NCBI RefSeq assembly: GCF_018336975.1
Contig: NZ_CP025572.1
Coordinates: forward strand, 3,350,884-3,414,883
Length of the DNA stretch: 64,000 bases
Direction of reading: 5' to 3'
DNA from: Marinomonas sp. CT5
GTDB lineage: Bacteria; Pseudomonadota; Gammaproteobacteria; Pseudomonadales; Marinomonadaceae
Shown in pieces: positions 35,834 to 44,882 of this stretch; within the stretch, counting starts at the first letter, position 1; the number at the start of each line of letters is the position of its first letter. The position numbers and the translations under genes were made by a program. The notes under the pieces are model-generated. The model ran no database searches, was not told the DNA's origin, and saw nothing but the letters and a program-made list of their open reading frames with translations.

Positions 35834-37396
35834 TTATTGTTTCATGCGTTCTGCCAAATTACCTTGTTCGTATGCTTCTTCTTCAATATGACTAATATTG
35901 ATCACAATATTTTCAGCCCGCTCAATACTATCAATACTTAAAGCATCTACATCCTGCATCTTATCATTCAAATCTCGAGCAACATTAGCCTGCTCTTCCG
36001 AAGAGACATTAATTTGTGCCGTCATATCCACTACCTGCTTGATAGCCGCTTCAATATCGCTCATTTTTTGCGCCACTTTAGCGACACTATCAACGCCCTC
36101 TTGCGCGACTGCGGTACCCTTATCAATAGTATTAGTAACATCCAAAGTATTTTTCTTTAACTCTTCCGTCATACTATTAATATTTTGTGTCGCATCCTGA
36201 GTTCGTATCGCCAATGCTCTGACTTCATCTGCCACCACAGCAAACCCTCGACCAGCTTCACCAGCTCGAGCGGATTCAATAGCAGCATTTAACGCTAATA
36301 AATTGGTTTGCTCAGCAATGCCACTAATAGAGTTCACCACTTCATTAATACTGTCACTTCGTTCAGCCAAAATAGCAACAACGGCTTTGGCATCAGAAAT
36401 GTCCTTATAAACTTGTCGCATCGTGTCACCGGTTTGCTGGGCGAGCAAGCGACTCTCACGCGATAACTCACCAACCGACTCTGTCGCTTCGACAGTCACA
36501 TGAATATGATCAGCCACATGAGTCACACTAGACAACAACTGAGAGCTGGCCGCCACCACATCCTGAAATGTACTTCGTTGTTTATTAAAATTGGCCAGAT
36601 TGGTTGTGACACTTGCCTTAGCTTCTGAAGCTCGATTACTCAGCTGAGCCGCCCCCTCCTTCAAACGATAGCGAAACGTTTCAGCAGCGGCATCTTGATG
36701 AATATGGGCAAAAGGGATCGCGGCTTTTAAACCAACACTCTTAATATAGAGATACTGACCAATAGGGTTATGCGCCTCTTCGGGTAAAGCGGCAGCAGTT
36801 TTATCTAATGACTGACTTTGCATCCATGACAAGATAAAACCAACTAACGCAGAAACACCGCCAGCAATTTGCAACACAAGCGAGTCAGTCAGCATACTTG
36901 TCAAAGCAAGTAAAAGAAAAAGCATCAACACAGGCCAAGTATGGTTATTAAAATAGGCCAACAGCTTAGTCTTAGTCGGAACTAAGCCTTTACCAGCGTT
37001 GATACGATCATAAATACTTTGGGCATGGACTATTTCCTCTCGCGTAGCTTTGCGCCTTACCGATTCATAGCCAATAATTTTTTGATTATCGAGCAGAGGG
37101 CTCACATGAGCACTCACCCAATAATGATCGCCGTTTTTACAACGATTTTTCACCAACCCCATCCAGCTGTTACCTTTCTTTAGATTTGCCCACATATCAG
37201 CAAATACAGCAGGAGGAACATCCACATGACGAATCAAATTATGTGGCGCACCTATCAACTCTTCTCGTTCATAGCCTGCCACTTCGCAAAAAACATCATT
37301 AACAAACGTAATGCGTCCTTTCACATCAGTACTAGACACTAAAACATAGCTATCAGGAAAATCATTTTCTTTATTTGTTACTGGCATTTTTCGCAT
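35834..37396 (-). CDS. aer: Aer-type aerotaxis/energy-sensing chemoreceptor
   Basis: From ATG 37396 (GAGAG upstream) the protein is 520 aa. It has an N-terminal PAS domain with the Aer pattern [14 protein letters not shown] and [11 protein letters not shown], two close membrane segments (about residues 150-195) without a large periplasmic domain, and a chemoreceptor signalling hairpin with [22 protein letters not shown]. Aer binds FAD and reports redox state to CheA. No C-terminal CheR-tether pentapeptide is seen. It is a single gene, convergent with bioA. The Aer assignment is by architecture and resemblance. Confidence 0.88.
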   Translation of the reverse strand: MRKMPVTNKENDFPDSYVLVSSTDVKGRITFVNDVFCEVAGYEREELIGAPHNLIRHVDVPPAVFADMWANLKKGNSWMGLVKNRCKNGDHYWVSAHVSPLLDNQKIIGYESVRRKATREEIVHAQSIYDRINAGKGLVPTKTKLLAYFNNHTWPVLMLFLLLALTSMLTDSLVLQIAGGVSALVGFILSWMQSQSLDKTAAALPEEAHNPIGQYLYIKSVGLKAAIPFAHIHQDAAAETFRYRLKEGAAQLSNRASEAKASVTTNLANFNKQRSTFQDVVAASSQLLSSVTHVADHIHVTVEATESVGELSRESRLLAQQTGDTMRQVYKDISDAKAVVAILAERSDSINEVVNSISGIAEQTNLLALNAAIESARAGEAGRGFAVVADEVRALAIRTQDATQNINSMTEELKKNTLDVTNTIDKGTAVAQEGVDSVAKVAQKMSDIEAAIKQVVDMTAQINVSSEEQANVARDLNDKMQDVDALSIDSIERAENIVINISHIEEEAYEQGNLAERMKQ

Positions 37397-37486
37397 AAAC
37401 AACTCTCAATTTTTTCTATTACTTATTTTTATAAAACCAACTAGCGCTGCTATTCACAATCAATCACAAAAATACATTAGTAGATG

Positions 37487-38872
37487 TTATTCGTCATCAA
37501 AATCTCGGTAGGCATCCGGCGCCAAATCTTCAAAGCGAGTGTATTTACCTACAAAGGCCAATCGACACGTACCAATAGGACCATTACGTTGTTTACCGAT
37601 AATGATCTCTGCGATGCCTTTATGAGGCGTATCCTCGTGATACACCTCATCTCGGTATACAAAAGAAATAACATCGGCATCTTGCTCAATCGCACCAGAT
37701 TCACGCAAATCTGAGTTAACCGGACGTTTATTTGGCCTATTCTCCAAACTACGGTTCAGCTGAGAAAGTGCCACCATAGGACAGTCCATCTCTTTAGCAA
37801 TAGCCTTAAGAGAACGAGAAATTTCAGAAATTTCATTGGTACGACCTTCTGTAAAACCTGGAATTTGCATCAACTGAAGGTAATCGACCATTATCATGGC
37901 AACACCACCGTGCTCGCGAGCAATTCGCCTTACACGTGAACGCATTTCTGTCGGACTTATACCACCTGTGTCATCAATGAAAAGCTTACGGTCTTTGAGC
38001 ATTTTCACCGCTGACATTAACTTATCCCAATCTTCTTGAATCAACTGCCCAGAACGCATTCGTGTCTGATCAATTCGCCCAAGAGAAGACAACATACGCA
38101 TCATAAGAGACTCGGACGGCATCTCCAAACTAAACACAATGACAGGTTTATCACTGATCATCGCGGCATTTTCAACCAAATTCATCGCAAAAGTTGTTTT
38201 ACCCATGGAAGGACGACCAGCAACTATAATCAAATCAGCAGGTTGCAAACCAGCAGTCATCGCATCTAAATCGGTGAAGCCAGTACTTAACCCTGTGATA
38301 CCACCATCTTGATGATATAGCTCATCGATCTTATCAACCGTAGCACTCAGAATATCGGCCGCAATACGTGGTCCACCTTTTTTCTCGCCACCCTCTGCGA
38401 TTTGAAAGATTTTTCGCTCAGCTTCATCCAATACCTCTGCCGCCGTCATACCTTCTGGGTGAAAAGCACGAGCAGAGATATCATTCGTTGTTGAAATAAG
38501 ACGACGCAAAATAGAACGCTCACGAACAATATCGGCATAGGACGCGATATTGGATGAACTAGGAGTCGCTTCGGCTACTTCAATCAAGTAAGCCATACCA
38601 CCAATGGATTCTAGGTCACCACGCTTATCCAATTTCTCGCCAATGGTTACCACATCAATGGGTTCAGACTCATCTGCCAAGCGAGCAATAACCGTAAAAA
38701 TGGCTTTATGCTCAGGGCGGTAAAAATCATCAGCAATCACCAGCTCGGACACTTTTTCCCAGGCTTGCGGATCAAGCATTAATCCGCCAACAACAGAACG
38801 CTCTGCTTCAATGGAATACGGTGGTAATTTAATAGAAGCGACTTCAGAATCATTTAGTTGCACGCAAAACAC
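37487..38872 (-). CDS. dnaB: Replicative DNA helicase DnaB
   Basis: DnaB is the hexameric replication-fork helicase. The 461 aa protein has an N-terminal primase-binding domain (PPYSIEAERSVVGGLM), a RecA-like domain with Walker A AGRPSMGKTTFAMN, and MVDYLQLM. No intein is present. GTG 38872 gives the full length; GTG 38863 is also possible and neither has a clear Shine-Dalgarno. It lies downstream of the rpsF-rplI operon but behind a terminator. Identity is certain. Confidence 0.96.
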   Translation of the reverse strand: MFCVQLNDSEVASIKLPPYSIEAERSVVGGLMLDPQAWEKVSELVIADDFYRPEHKAIFTVIARLADESEPIDVVTIGEKLDKRGDLESIGGMAYLIEVAEATPSSSNIASYADIVRERSILRRLISTTNDISARAFHPEGMTAAEVLDEAERKIFQIAEGGEKKGGPRIAADILSATVDKIDELYHQDGGITGLSTGFTDLDAMTAGLQPADLIIVAGRPSMGKTTFAMNLVENAAMISDKPVIVFSLEMPSESLMMRMLSSLGRIDQTRMRSGQLIQEDWDKLMSAVKMLKDRKLFIDDTGGISPTEMRSRVRRIAREHGGVAMIMVDYLQLMQIPGFTEGRTNEISEISRSLKAIAKEMDCPMVALSQLNRSLENRPNKRPVNSDLRESGAIEQDADVISFVYRDEVYHEDTPHKGIAEIIIGKQRNGPIGTCRLAFVGKYTRFEDLAPDAYRDFDDE

Positions 38873-38920
38873 CCATATTAAAGAACGGAAAATTTGAGGA
38901 AAGTTAGCTTATCACGCCCA

Positions 38921-38958
38921 TAAAAAAAGGGCATCTTGCATATTAACAAGATACCCTT
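38921..38958 (-). terminator. Rho-independent terminator of the rpsF-rplI operon
   Basis: On the minus strand a 12 bp stem (AAGGGTATCTTG with CAAGATGCCCTT, one G-U pair) is followed by a run of seven T. It lies between rplI and dnaB. Confidence 0.85.
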
Positions 38959-39016
38959 ATTAGAAAGTAGAAAAAGTGTTTACTTTTCTCTTTCTTCAAG
39001 CAATTTGTCTAGCAAA

Positions 39017-39460
39017 TTACTCAGCAACAACAGACAAAGTAACAGTTACAACAACTTCTGAATGAAGCTGAATGTCTACTTCGAAAGAACCTGTGTGACG
39101 AATCGCACCTTCAGGAAGGCGGATTTCAGATTTTTCTACAGCTACTTCAGCAGAAATAACTTCAGCGATATCACGAGTACCGATTGAACCGAAAAGCTTA
39201 CCTTCATCACCAGCATTTGTAGTGATAGTGAAAGTTTTGCCTTCTAGCGTCTGACCACGAGCTTCAGCCGCTGCTTTACGCTCAGCCGCCTTTGCTTCTA
39301 GTTCGATACGACGCTCTTCAAAGCTAGCCAAGTTAGCTTTAGTTGCCATTACAGCTTTTTTGTTTGGAATCAAAAAGTTACGAGCATAGCCTGGCTTAAC
39401 AACTGCAACGTCACCAATACCGCCTAGCTTGTTTACTTTGTCGAGTAGAATAACTTCCAT
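39017..39460 (-). CDS. rplI: 50S ribosomal protein L9
   Basis: L9 is the elongated two-domain protein at the base of the L1 stalk. I chose ATG 39460 (147 aa, [14 protein letters not shown]), which fits the family start; a GTG three codons upstream is part of the Shine-Dalgarno region (GAGGTGATCGAG). The N-terminal domain has [17 protein letters not shown], the long central helix is Ala/Glu/Lys-rich, and the C-terminal domain follows. Last gene before the terminator. Identity is certain. Confidence 0.97.
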   Translation of the reverse strand: MEVILLDKVNKLGGIGDVAVVKPGYARNFLIPNKKAVMATKANLASFEERRIELEAKAAERKAAAEARGQTLEGKTFTITTNAGDEGKLFGSIGTRDIAEVISAEVAVEKSEIRLPEGAIRHTGSFEVDIQLHSEVVVTVTLSVVAE

Positions 39461-39482
39461 CTCGATCACCTCTAATTAATCA

Positions 39483-40343
39483 TTAGCTATCACTTGAGTT
39501 GGACGCCTTACCTTGGATTCTAGAACGAATATCGACAAAGCTATCAATCACACACAGTGTGACCAAGATATTTGCAAAATATACATTCAAAACAAAAAAT
39601 CCCACAAGGTAAAATGCGATCAGTCCAACAACCCCAATTTCTTTTTTTGCTAAAACACCATGCACTAATGCAAGCCCCGGCAAGACTAAAGCAGGTACAG
39701 CAGCTTGAGAGAAAATACTAAAGGATCCGCCTAAGCTCTCACCAATTAATATCATTCCACCCAGAACCAAACTGAATGCTACTGGCAATCTTAATTGATG
39801 AAATTCAGCGCGGAATCCGCCTGGATTATAGAGTCCTGCTTGCCATTTTCTGGCCAAAAATAAAGAGAGAATAGCAATCACCACTTGAAAGATGGATATT
39901 GCCATTACGGCTTGACTAAAAATCAAATCTTTATCAGGAGCTTCAACGCCTTCTGAAGTCAAAACCTTCTGAACTAACGTAACCGCTAGATTAAGAACAT
40001 CTGCCATCAAAATAGGTTGAAGCAGAGAACTAATAACCGCCAAAAAACTGCCGACTAAAAGCACCCAACTCCATGATATTGTTGACCTGAGCAAACAACT
40101 CAACAACATCACATCAATCAACACCATAAGTGCCGTTGCATCACCTTGAATTATCCATAGCACTAATGCTGGCAGACAACCCCAAGCTAATACAGGTATT
40201 CCTTCTTTTACACCTTTACGAAGCACCACCAACCCTAAGATTGTAGCAGCCAACCAAAACATCAAAGGGATCAAACCAAACACCATAACACCAACAATGG
40301 CATTAAAGCGTTTTTTCATTACCCATTTGGCTAAACCACTCAT
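39483..40343 (-). CDS. DUF2232-like integral membrane protein of the rpsR-rplI interval
   Basis: From ATG 40343 (286 aa; AGAAG about 8 nt upstream) the protein has about eight hydrophobic segments and no soluble domain. A TTG at 40364 is less likely. Related gammaproteobacteria carry a similar membrane protein in exactly this place between rpsR and rplI, and its function is unknown. It is co-transcribed with ribosomal genes with gaps of 21-22 nt. Family naming is from position and topology. Confidence 0.82.
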   Translation of the reverse strand: MSGLAKWVMKKRFNAIVGVMVFGLIPLMFWLAATILGLVVLRKGVKEGIPVLAWGCLPALVLWIIQGDATALMVLIDVMLLSCLLRSTISWSWVLLVGSFLAVISSLLQPILMADVLNLAVTLVQKVLTSEGVEAPDKDLIFSQAVMAISIFQVVIAILSLFLARKWQAGLYNPGGFRAEFHQLRLPVAFSLVLGGMILIGESLGGSFSIFSQAAVPALVLPGLALVHGVLAKKEIGVVGLIAFYLVGFFVLNVYFANILVTLCVIDSFVDIRSRIQGKASNSSDS

Positions 40344-40364
40344 AGAAGCACTTCTTTCAGCCAA

Positions 40365-40595
40365 TTAATTAAAGTGGCTGTCAGTGTAAGGAAGTAAAGC
40401 AATGTAGCGAGCGCGTTTGATTGCAGTCGCTAGCTGACGCTGGTAACGAGCCTTAGTGCCAGTAATACGGCTAGGTACGATTTTACCAGTTTCAGTGATG
40501 TAACCTTTCAGTGTGTCTAGATCTTTGTAATCGATCTCTTTAACGCCTTCTGCAGTGAAACGGCAGAACTTACGACGACGGAAAAAACGAGCCAT
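40365..40595 (-). CDS. rpsR: 30S ribosomal protein S18
   Basis: S18 binds the 30S platform together with S6. The 76 aa protein starts [17 protein letters not shown] and carries [19 protein letters not shown] and [18 protein letters not shown], all invariant family stretches. ATG 40595 with AGGAG 6 nt upstream. Identity is certain. Confidence 0.98.
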   Translation of the reverse strand: MARFFRRRKFCRFTAEGVKEIDYKDLDTLKGYITETGKIVPSRITGTKARYQRQLATAIKRARYIALLPYTDSHFN

Positions 40596-40618
40596 GAGTG
40601 TCTCCTAATAAAAATAAA

Positions 40619-41023
40619 TTAATCTTCAGATTCTTCAGAAACTTCTTCAGAATTGTCCTGGTTACGCTCTTCACGTTGAGGAGCAGAACGACGATCTTCA
40701 CGACCTTCAGAAGCTTTAATAGGAGATACGTCAGTTACCGCATCTTTACGACGAATCACCAAGTTACGGATGATGGCATCGTTGTAGCGGAAAGTGTCGT
40801 TTAATTCAGACAAAACACTGTCAGAACACTCAATGTTCATAAGAACATAGTGTGCTTTGTGAATTTTGTTAATTGGGTAAGCAAGTTGACGACGACCCCA
40901 ATCTTCTAGACGGTGAACTTTACCACCATCTTCAGTGATTAGATTAGTGTAACGCTCAACCATTGCTGGTACTTGCTCGCTTTGATCTGGGTGAACCAGA
41001 AAGACGATTTCATAATGACGCAT
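40619..41023 (-). CDS. rpsF: 30S ribosomal protein S6
   Basis: S6 pairs with S18 on the 30S platform. The 134 aa protein starts [18 protein letters not shown] and has [18 protein letters not shown] and HYVLMNIEC. The C-terminal tail is rich in Glu/Asp/Arg, ending in repeated glutamates as in enterobacterial S6, where RimK adds more. ATG 41023. First gene of the operon. Identity is certain. Confidence 0.98.
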   Translation of the reverse strand: MRHYEIVFLVHPDQSEQVPAMVERYTNLITEDGGKVHRLEDWGRRQLAYPINKIHKAHYVLMNIECSDSVLSELNDTFRYNDAIIRNLVIRRKDAVTDVSPIKASEGREDRRSAPQREERNQDNSEEVSEESED

Positions 41024-41107
41024 TTAAGCTCCTTATGGGTTCTTAGTCTCCACGCTTCCCCTGTTAAAAAGCTGTGAGACAAGGAGTATTGATTTACAGG
41101 GACGCGC

Positions 41108-41137
41108 ATTATATAGCACTAGTGAGTAAGAAGTAAA
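41108..41137 (-). promoter_or_regulatory. Predicted promoter of the rpsF operon
   Basis: On the minus strand a consensus -10 TATAAT (41108-41113) is followed by a GC-rich discriminator (GCGCGTCCC) and preceded by TTTACT (41132-41137) after 18 nt. A GC-rich discriminator is typical of growth-rate-controlled ribosomal promoters. Confidence 0.65.
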
Positions 41138-41242
41138 CGAAATACACGCTAAGATCCAAAAGCAAACGGATATTGTATTTACACCCTCAGTAGAAGCCCA
41201 TAAAATCAAAACCAATTAAACCTACTAAAAGATACGGACATT

Positions 41243-41968
41243 ATGAAAAAAGCATTATTCGCAATCTGTCTATTGATACCGGTTACGACTTTAGCCGAAA
41301 CAAAGCTGGGGGTCATCGGCGCCAAATCACAATCAATCTATAAAGCGACAGACTCGAATTCTGTTTCTCTTCCTAGTATATCTTATGAAGGTGAAAATTT
41401 TTTCTTACGATTACCTGATATTGGCTACCGTTTTTTTCCAAGGCGCTCTTTTCAAAACGTTGCAGTTGGCTTGTCTTATGATGCCTCGACGTTTGACCCC
41501 AGTGAGGCGAATGATATAAATATGCGCAAATTGGACGATAGAGATGCCAGCGTTATGGCGTTCGCCTCCTATCGAATAGGATTTATCAGCACCAAGCTTT
41601 CACAGGACATTAGCGGCAAACATGACGGCTATTCAGCTAAAATAGCTTTGGGGTTCCCTATTCCAGTTGGAATGTGGAGGATTATACCTTCTCTTTCTTA
41701 CGAGTTTATGGACAGTAAAATGAGTAATCATTTATTTGGCGTTTCACAAAAAGAGTCAACAAATACTGGTGGCGCCATTTCTAGCTATGATTCAGGCTCC
41801 GTTTCGAAAATCCAATATGGAGTAAGAGGAGTCTATCCTATCACTACTAGCACCAATATCATGCTTGGTGTCAGTCGCACAAAATATGACGATAGCATTC
41901 TAAAGAGTCCAATTATTGAACGCGATGAGACAACCTCTCTTCTTGCTGGAGTCATTTTTAGTTTTTAG
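41243..41968 (+). CDS. MipA/OmpV-like outer-membrane protein
   Basis: The 241 aa protein has a signal peptide (MKKALFAICLLIPVTTLAE, cleavage after LA) and alternating beta-strand segments throughout. It ends in LLAGVIFSF, with the terminal Phe expected for a beta-barrel. LRLPDIGYRFFP-type and DISGKHDGYSAKIALGFPI patterns resemble the MipA/OmpV family (MltA-interacting protein). It stands alone, divergent from rpsF. The barrel is well supported; the role is unknown. Confidence 0.75.
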   Translation: MKKALFAICLLIPVTTLAETKLGVIGAKSQSIYKATDSNSVSLPSISYEGENFFLRLPDIGYRFFPRRSFQNVAVGLSYDASTFDPSEANDINMRKLDDRDASVMAFASYRIGFISTKLSQDISGKHDGYSAKIALGFPIPVGMWRIIPSLSYEFMDSKMSNHLFGVSQKESTNTGGAISSYDSGSVSKIQYGVRGVYPITTSTNIMLGVSRTKYDDSILKSPIIERDETTSLLAGVIFSF

Positions 41969-42308
41969 CACTCTACAAAACATTTCTCTCGAGAAATAAA
42001 TCCGCAATTTTAGAGTCATTTGGAATTCAATAATGAATAAACTCTCTAACAATGCTCCAGCCATGCCATTTGGTTTCGAGACAGTTTCATTGTGGAATTA
42101 CTCTTTTAGACTTTAATCTAACGCAAACCAAACCATCAACTTAATATTCTTTTCTCTTTTTTTGTTCATTGTTTGGCGTGCCCAATGAATGGGAGAAGCA
42201 AACTTTAAATTCAACACCTATTGGATTCGCCAGCCTTCTCGTTGGCCTATTCATTCAAAATAGACAGACAACAAAAATATCAGTCAAAACCTTAAGTAAG
42301 GATTACAC
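41969..42308. other. 340 nt gene-free interval before the EamA transporter
   Basis: No convincing gene. It holds a short weak hairpin just after the upstream stop (ATTTCT-CTCG-AGAAAT, around 41983-41998), T-rich runs near 42146-42163, and an inverted repeat TTCATTG/CAATGAA (42165-42189) that could be an operator of the downstream transporter gene. An open frame starting at 42169 runs into the transporter in another frame and looks spurious. Confidence 0.5.
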
Positions 42309-43217
42309 ATGCCAGCTTTCATTTATTTATTACTGCCAATACTTTTTTGGTCAGGAAATTATATCCTAGGCCGAGTACTGGTTTCTTCAGGCATCGACCC
42401 CTTTACCATATCCTTCCTCCGCTGGAGCCTTGCTTGTCTTATCATTCTTCCCTTTGCCTACAAGAAGCTATGGAAAGAAAGGAAGACTATCCAAAAAAAC
42501 TGGCCCTTATTACTAATGTTCGGCTGGCTTGGAATCTGTAACTACAATTTGTTTTTATACATTGGCCTTAGCTCGACAACGGTAACCAACGCTGTATTAC
42601 TCAATTCAATCATGCCAGTGATGATATTAATCACAGCACGTTTATTACTGGGGAGCAAAACGTCATGGATGCAAAATGTTGGTATTTTTATTTCTACCCT
42701 TGGTGCTATAACCATTGTTAGTCGTGGCAGTTTAGATACCTTCTTACATCTCAGCTTTTCACAAGGCGACTTATGGATTATTACCGCAGCTATCAGCTGG
42801 GCAATCTATTCAGTCATGATCATAAAGCGTCCGAAAGAAATGTCTTTAATTGGCTTCTTCGCTTGCACAGCCGTCATCGGAACTTTATTTCAAGCACCAC
42901 TATTCTTTCTTTTTGGTGAAAGCCAATTGTCTAACTTTACAGCCAGCAATTGGATGGCAATCATTTATATGGGGGTATTTGCTTCAATTGGGGCATTTTT
43001 ATGCTGGAACACGGGCATTCAAAAACTTGGGGCAGCGACAGCGGGACACTTCATTCATCTTTTGCCTGTATTTAGCATCAGTTTGTCGGTGATTTTTTTA
43101 GGAGAAAGCTTATTTCACTTTCATTATGTAGGTATTGCGCTGATCTTTTCTGGCATCTTTGTTGCCACTATTTTGAACAAAAAACGACTCAACTCAAAAC
43201 CTAACAAGCTTGGTTAA
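42309..43217 (+). CDS. EamA/DMT-family transporter
   Basis: The 302 aa protein has ten predicted membrane segments in two EamA repeats; ILFWSGNYILGRVLVSSGIDPFTISFLRW at the start and GESLFHFHYVGIALIFSGI near the end are typical. Family members export metabolites or amino acids, and the substrate here is unknown. ATG 42309 with AAGGA 6 nt upstream. Its stop codon lies within the terminator stem shared with the convergent EamA gene. Confidence 0.87.
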   Translation: MPAFIYLLLPILFWSGNYILGRVLVSSGIDPFTISFLRWSLACLIILPFAYKKLWKERKTIQKNWPLLLMFGWLGICNYNLFLYIGLSSTTVTNAVLLNSIMPVMILITARLLLGSKTSWMQNVGIFISTLGAITIVSRGSLDTFLHLSFSQGDLWIITAAISWAIYSVMIIKRPKEMSLIGFFACTAVIGTLFQAPLFFLFGESQLSNFTASNWMAIIYMGVFASIGAFLCWNTGIQKLGAATAGHFIHLLPVFSISLSVIFLGESLFHFHYVGIALIFSGIFVATILNKKRLNSKPNKLG

Positions 43218-43243
43218 GAAAGAGATTCCGCTCTTTCTTAACC
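43212..43243. terminator. Shared bidirectional terminator containing both stop codons
   Basis: A perfect 13 bp stem (43212-43224 with 43231-43243) has a 6 nt loop. The TAA of the plus-strand EamA gene (43215-43217) and the TAA of the minus-strand EamA gene (43238-43240) both lie inside it. Confidence 0.8.
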
Positions 43244-44104
43244 TCTATTTTTCGCGATTCGAGTACTTATCAAAATGCTTAAAAAAATAAATAATATTCC
43301 TAAAACAGCATAAATATCTGGCACATGCCCCCAAACAGCCCACCCCCAAAAACCACTAAATACCACACCAATGTAACTCACCGGAGAAACAATACTTGCT
43401 GGTGCATAGGTGTAAGCCAAGTTGTAAAGATACATGCCAACATATAGCGTCATGGTAACCGCAGCCACCCAAGGCCATACAGCAAAAGGTAAAACTAAAG
43501 AATTACCTTGTACTAACATCAGCGGTAAAGACAATATCGTCGATACTAAAAAATACACAAATAACGTTTCTTGTCCCGTCACCTGCTGCGACAGCATGCG
43601 CGTCGTCACCATAGACAAAGCCAAACCTATAGCAGAAAGAAAGCCAACAATATGCCAAGGGTTTAGGTGATCAGGGGTAGGCTGAATAACAAATGCCACA
43701 CCAACAAAACCAATAATAAGCGGCAACCAACGAGCTTTTGGAATTTTAATTCGATGCAATATCAATACAACAAATGGAACGCACAAAGGTGCACACGTTC
43801 TAAGTAAGGACGCCTCTACCAGAGGAATATGATTCAATGACCAATAATAAAAAAGAAAGCCTAAAAAGCCACCAAAACTACGCAGAAAATGCACTCGCCA
43901 AACAGAAGCTGACCGCTTCTGCCAGCGACCTCGCATTTGAGGAAAAAGTATTAATACGCAAAAAAAGCTTTGCCAGAAAACCAAAGTGGAAACGGCAATC
44001 ATGGTTTGAGCCTGTTTAGCGGCCAAGGCTGTAAGCGACATGACAAACGCATAAGCGATTGTCATCAAAATCCCTTTCTTTAATAACTCATTATCATCTA
44101 ACAA
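43238..44104 (-). CDS. EamA/DMT-family transporter
   Basis: The 288 aa protein has ten predicted membrane segments in two EamA repeats (SLTALAAKQAQTMIAV, HIPLVEASLLRTCAPLCVP). It belongs to a different subgroup from its convergent neighbour, resembling the RhaT/YdcZ-type or S-adenosylmethionine-uptake-like members; the substrate is unknown. TTG 44104 gives a natural-looking N-terminus; ATG 44065, with AAAGGG 6 nt upstream, is the alternative. It lies 85 nt after thiQ on the same strand. Confidence 0.84.
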   Translation of the reverse strand: MLDDNELLKKGILMTIAYAFVMSLTALAAKQAQTMIAVSTLVFWQSFFCVLILFPQMRGRWQKRSASVWRVHFLRSFGGFLGFLFYYWSLNHIPLVEASLLRTCAPLCVPFVVLILHRIKIPKARWLPLIIGFVGVAFVIQPTPDHLNPWHIVGFLSAIGLALSMVTTRMLSQQVTGQETLFVYFLVSTILSLPLMLVQGNSLVLPFAVWPWVAAVTMTLYVGMYLYNLAYTYAPASIVSPVSYIGVVFSGFWGWAVWGHVPDIYAVLGILFIFLSILISTRIAKNRG

Positions 44105-44189
44105 TTTAGTCGCTCTTATAATCCATACAAAATAGAGACAAGATTTAACCTAATCATGAAAGTTTGTCGAGCATTACTCCCCTTTAATG

Positions 44190-44882
44190 CTAGGTATAAC
44201 CAAGATAACGAGAAAAAAGCGGATGAGGCTCAGTTTGAGATAGGACAGATACAGGTTCATGTGCAATAACACAACCCCGCTCAACTAACAAAACTTGACC
44301 ACCAACTAGACTGGCTTCTTGAGGTAAATGCGATACTAACAAAGTCGTTAACCCCAGCTCTGAAGTAACGTCATTAACCAAGTAGAGCATCTCTTCACGC
44401 AATGCTGGGTCCAAAGCACTGAAAGGCTCATCAAGCAACAAAATAGGCTTTTCTCTTACTAAGGCCCGTGCAATAGCAACTCGCTGAGCCTGCCCCCCAG
44501 ACAAAGCTTGCGGAAAACGATCAGCTTTATCTGTTAACTGTGTTTTTTGTAGAGCCCACTGGACCCTCTCTTTTTGCTCATCACTCAAAGCAAGAGAAGG
44601 AGATAAACCAATTGCAACATTTTGCCAGACAGTCAATTGCGGGAATAAGTTATCACTTTGAAATAGCGTTGATATTGGCCTTTTATAAGCAGGCAAAGAA
44701 AGCAGAGACTCGCCGTTGAAATAAAGTTCTCCGCGACCATCCAAAAAACCTCCCAACAAATGTAAAAGAGTACTTTTTCCTTCACCACTTCCACCAAGCA
44801 AGGTAGTCACACCAGGAGAAATGTCCACACAATAATTTGCATGAAATCCCTCCCAATCATACTGAAGGTTAATTTTTAACAT
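44190..44882 (-). CDS. thiQ: Thiamine ABC transporter ATP-binding protein ThiQ
   Basis: ThiQ powers thiamine/TPP import. The 230 aa protein has Walker A GGSGEGKST, signature LSGGQAQRVAIARAL and Walker B ILLLDEPFSALDPA. ATG 44882 overlaps the thiP 3' end by 14 nt. The small size and position after thiB-thiP behind a TPP riboswitch identify it as ThiQ rather than another ABC ATPase. Confidence 0.93.
   Translation of the reverse strand: MLKINLQYDWEGFHANYCVDISPGVTTLLGGSGEGKSTLLHLLGGFLDGRGELYFNGESLLSLPAYKRPISTLFQSDNLFPQLTVWQNVAIGLSPSLALSDEQKERVQWALQKTQLTDKADRFPQALSGGQAQRVAIARALVREKPILLLDEPFSALDPALREEMLYLVNDVTSELGLTTLLVSHLPQEASLVGGQVLLVERGCVIAHEPVSVLSQTEPHPLFSRYLGYT

Noticed and set aside
42169..42369. 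66-codon frame running into the EamA transporter
   Set aside because: It overlaps the transporter start in another frame, has no Shine-Dalgarno, and is not protein-like.
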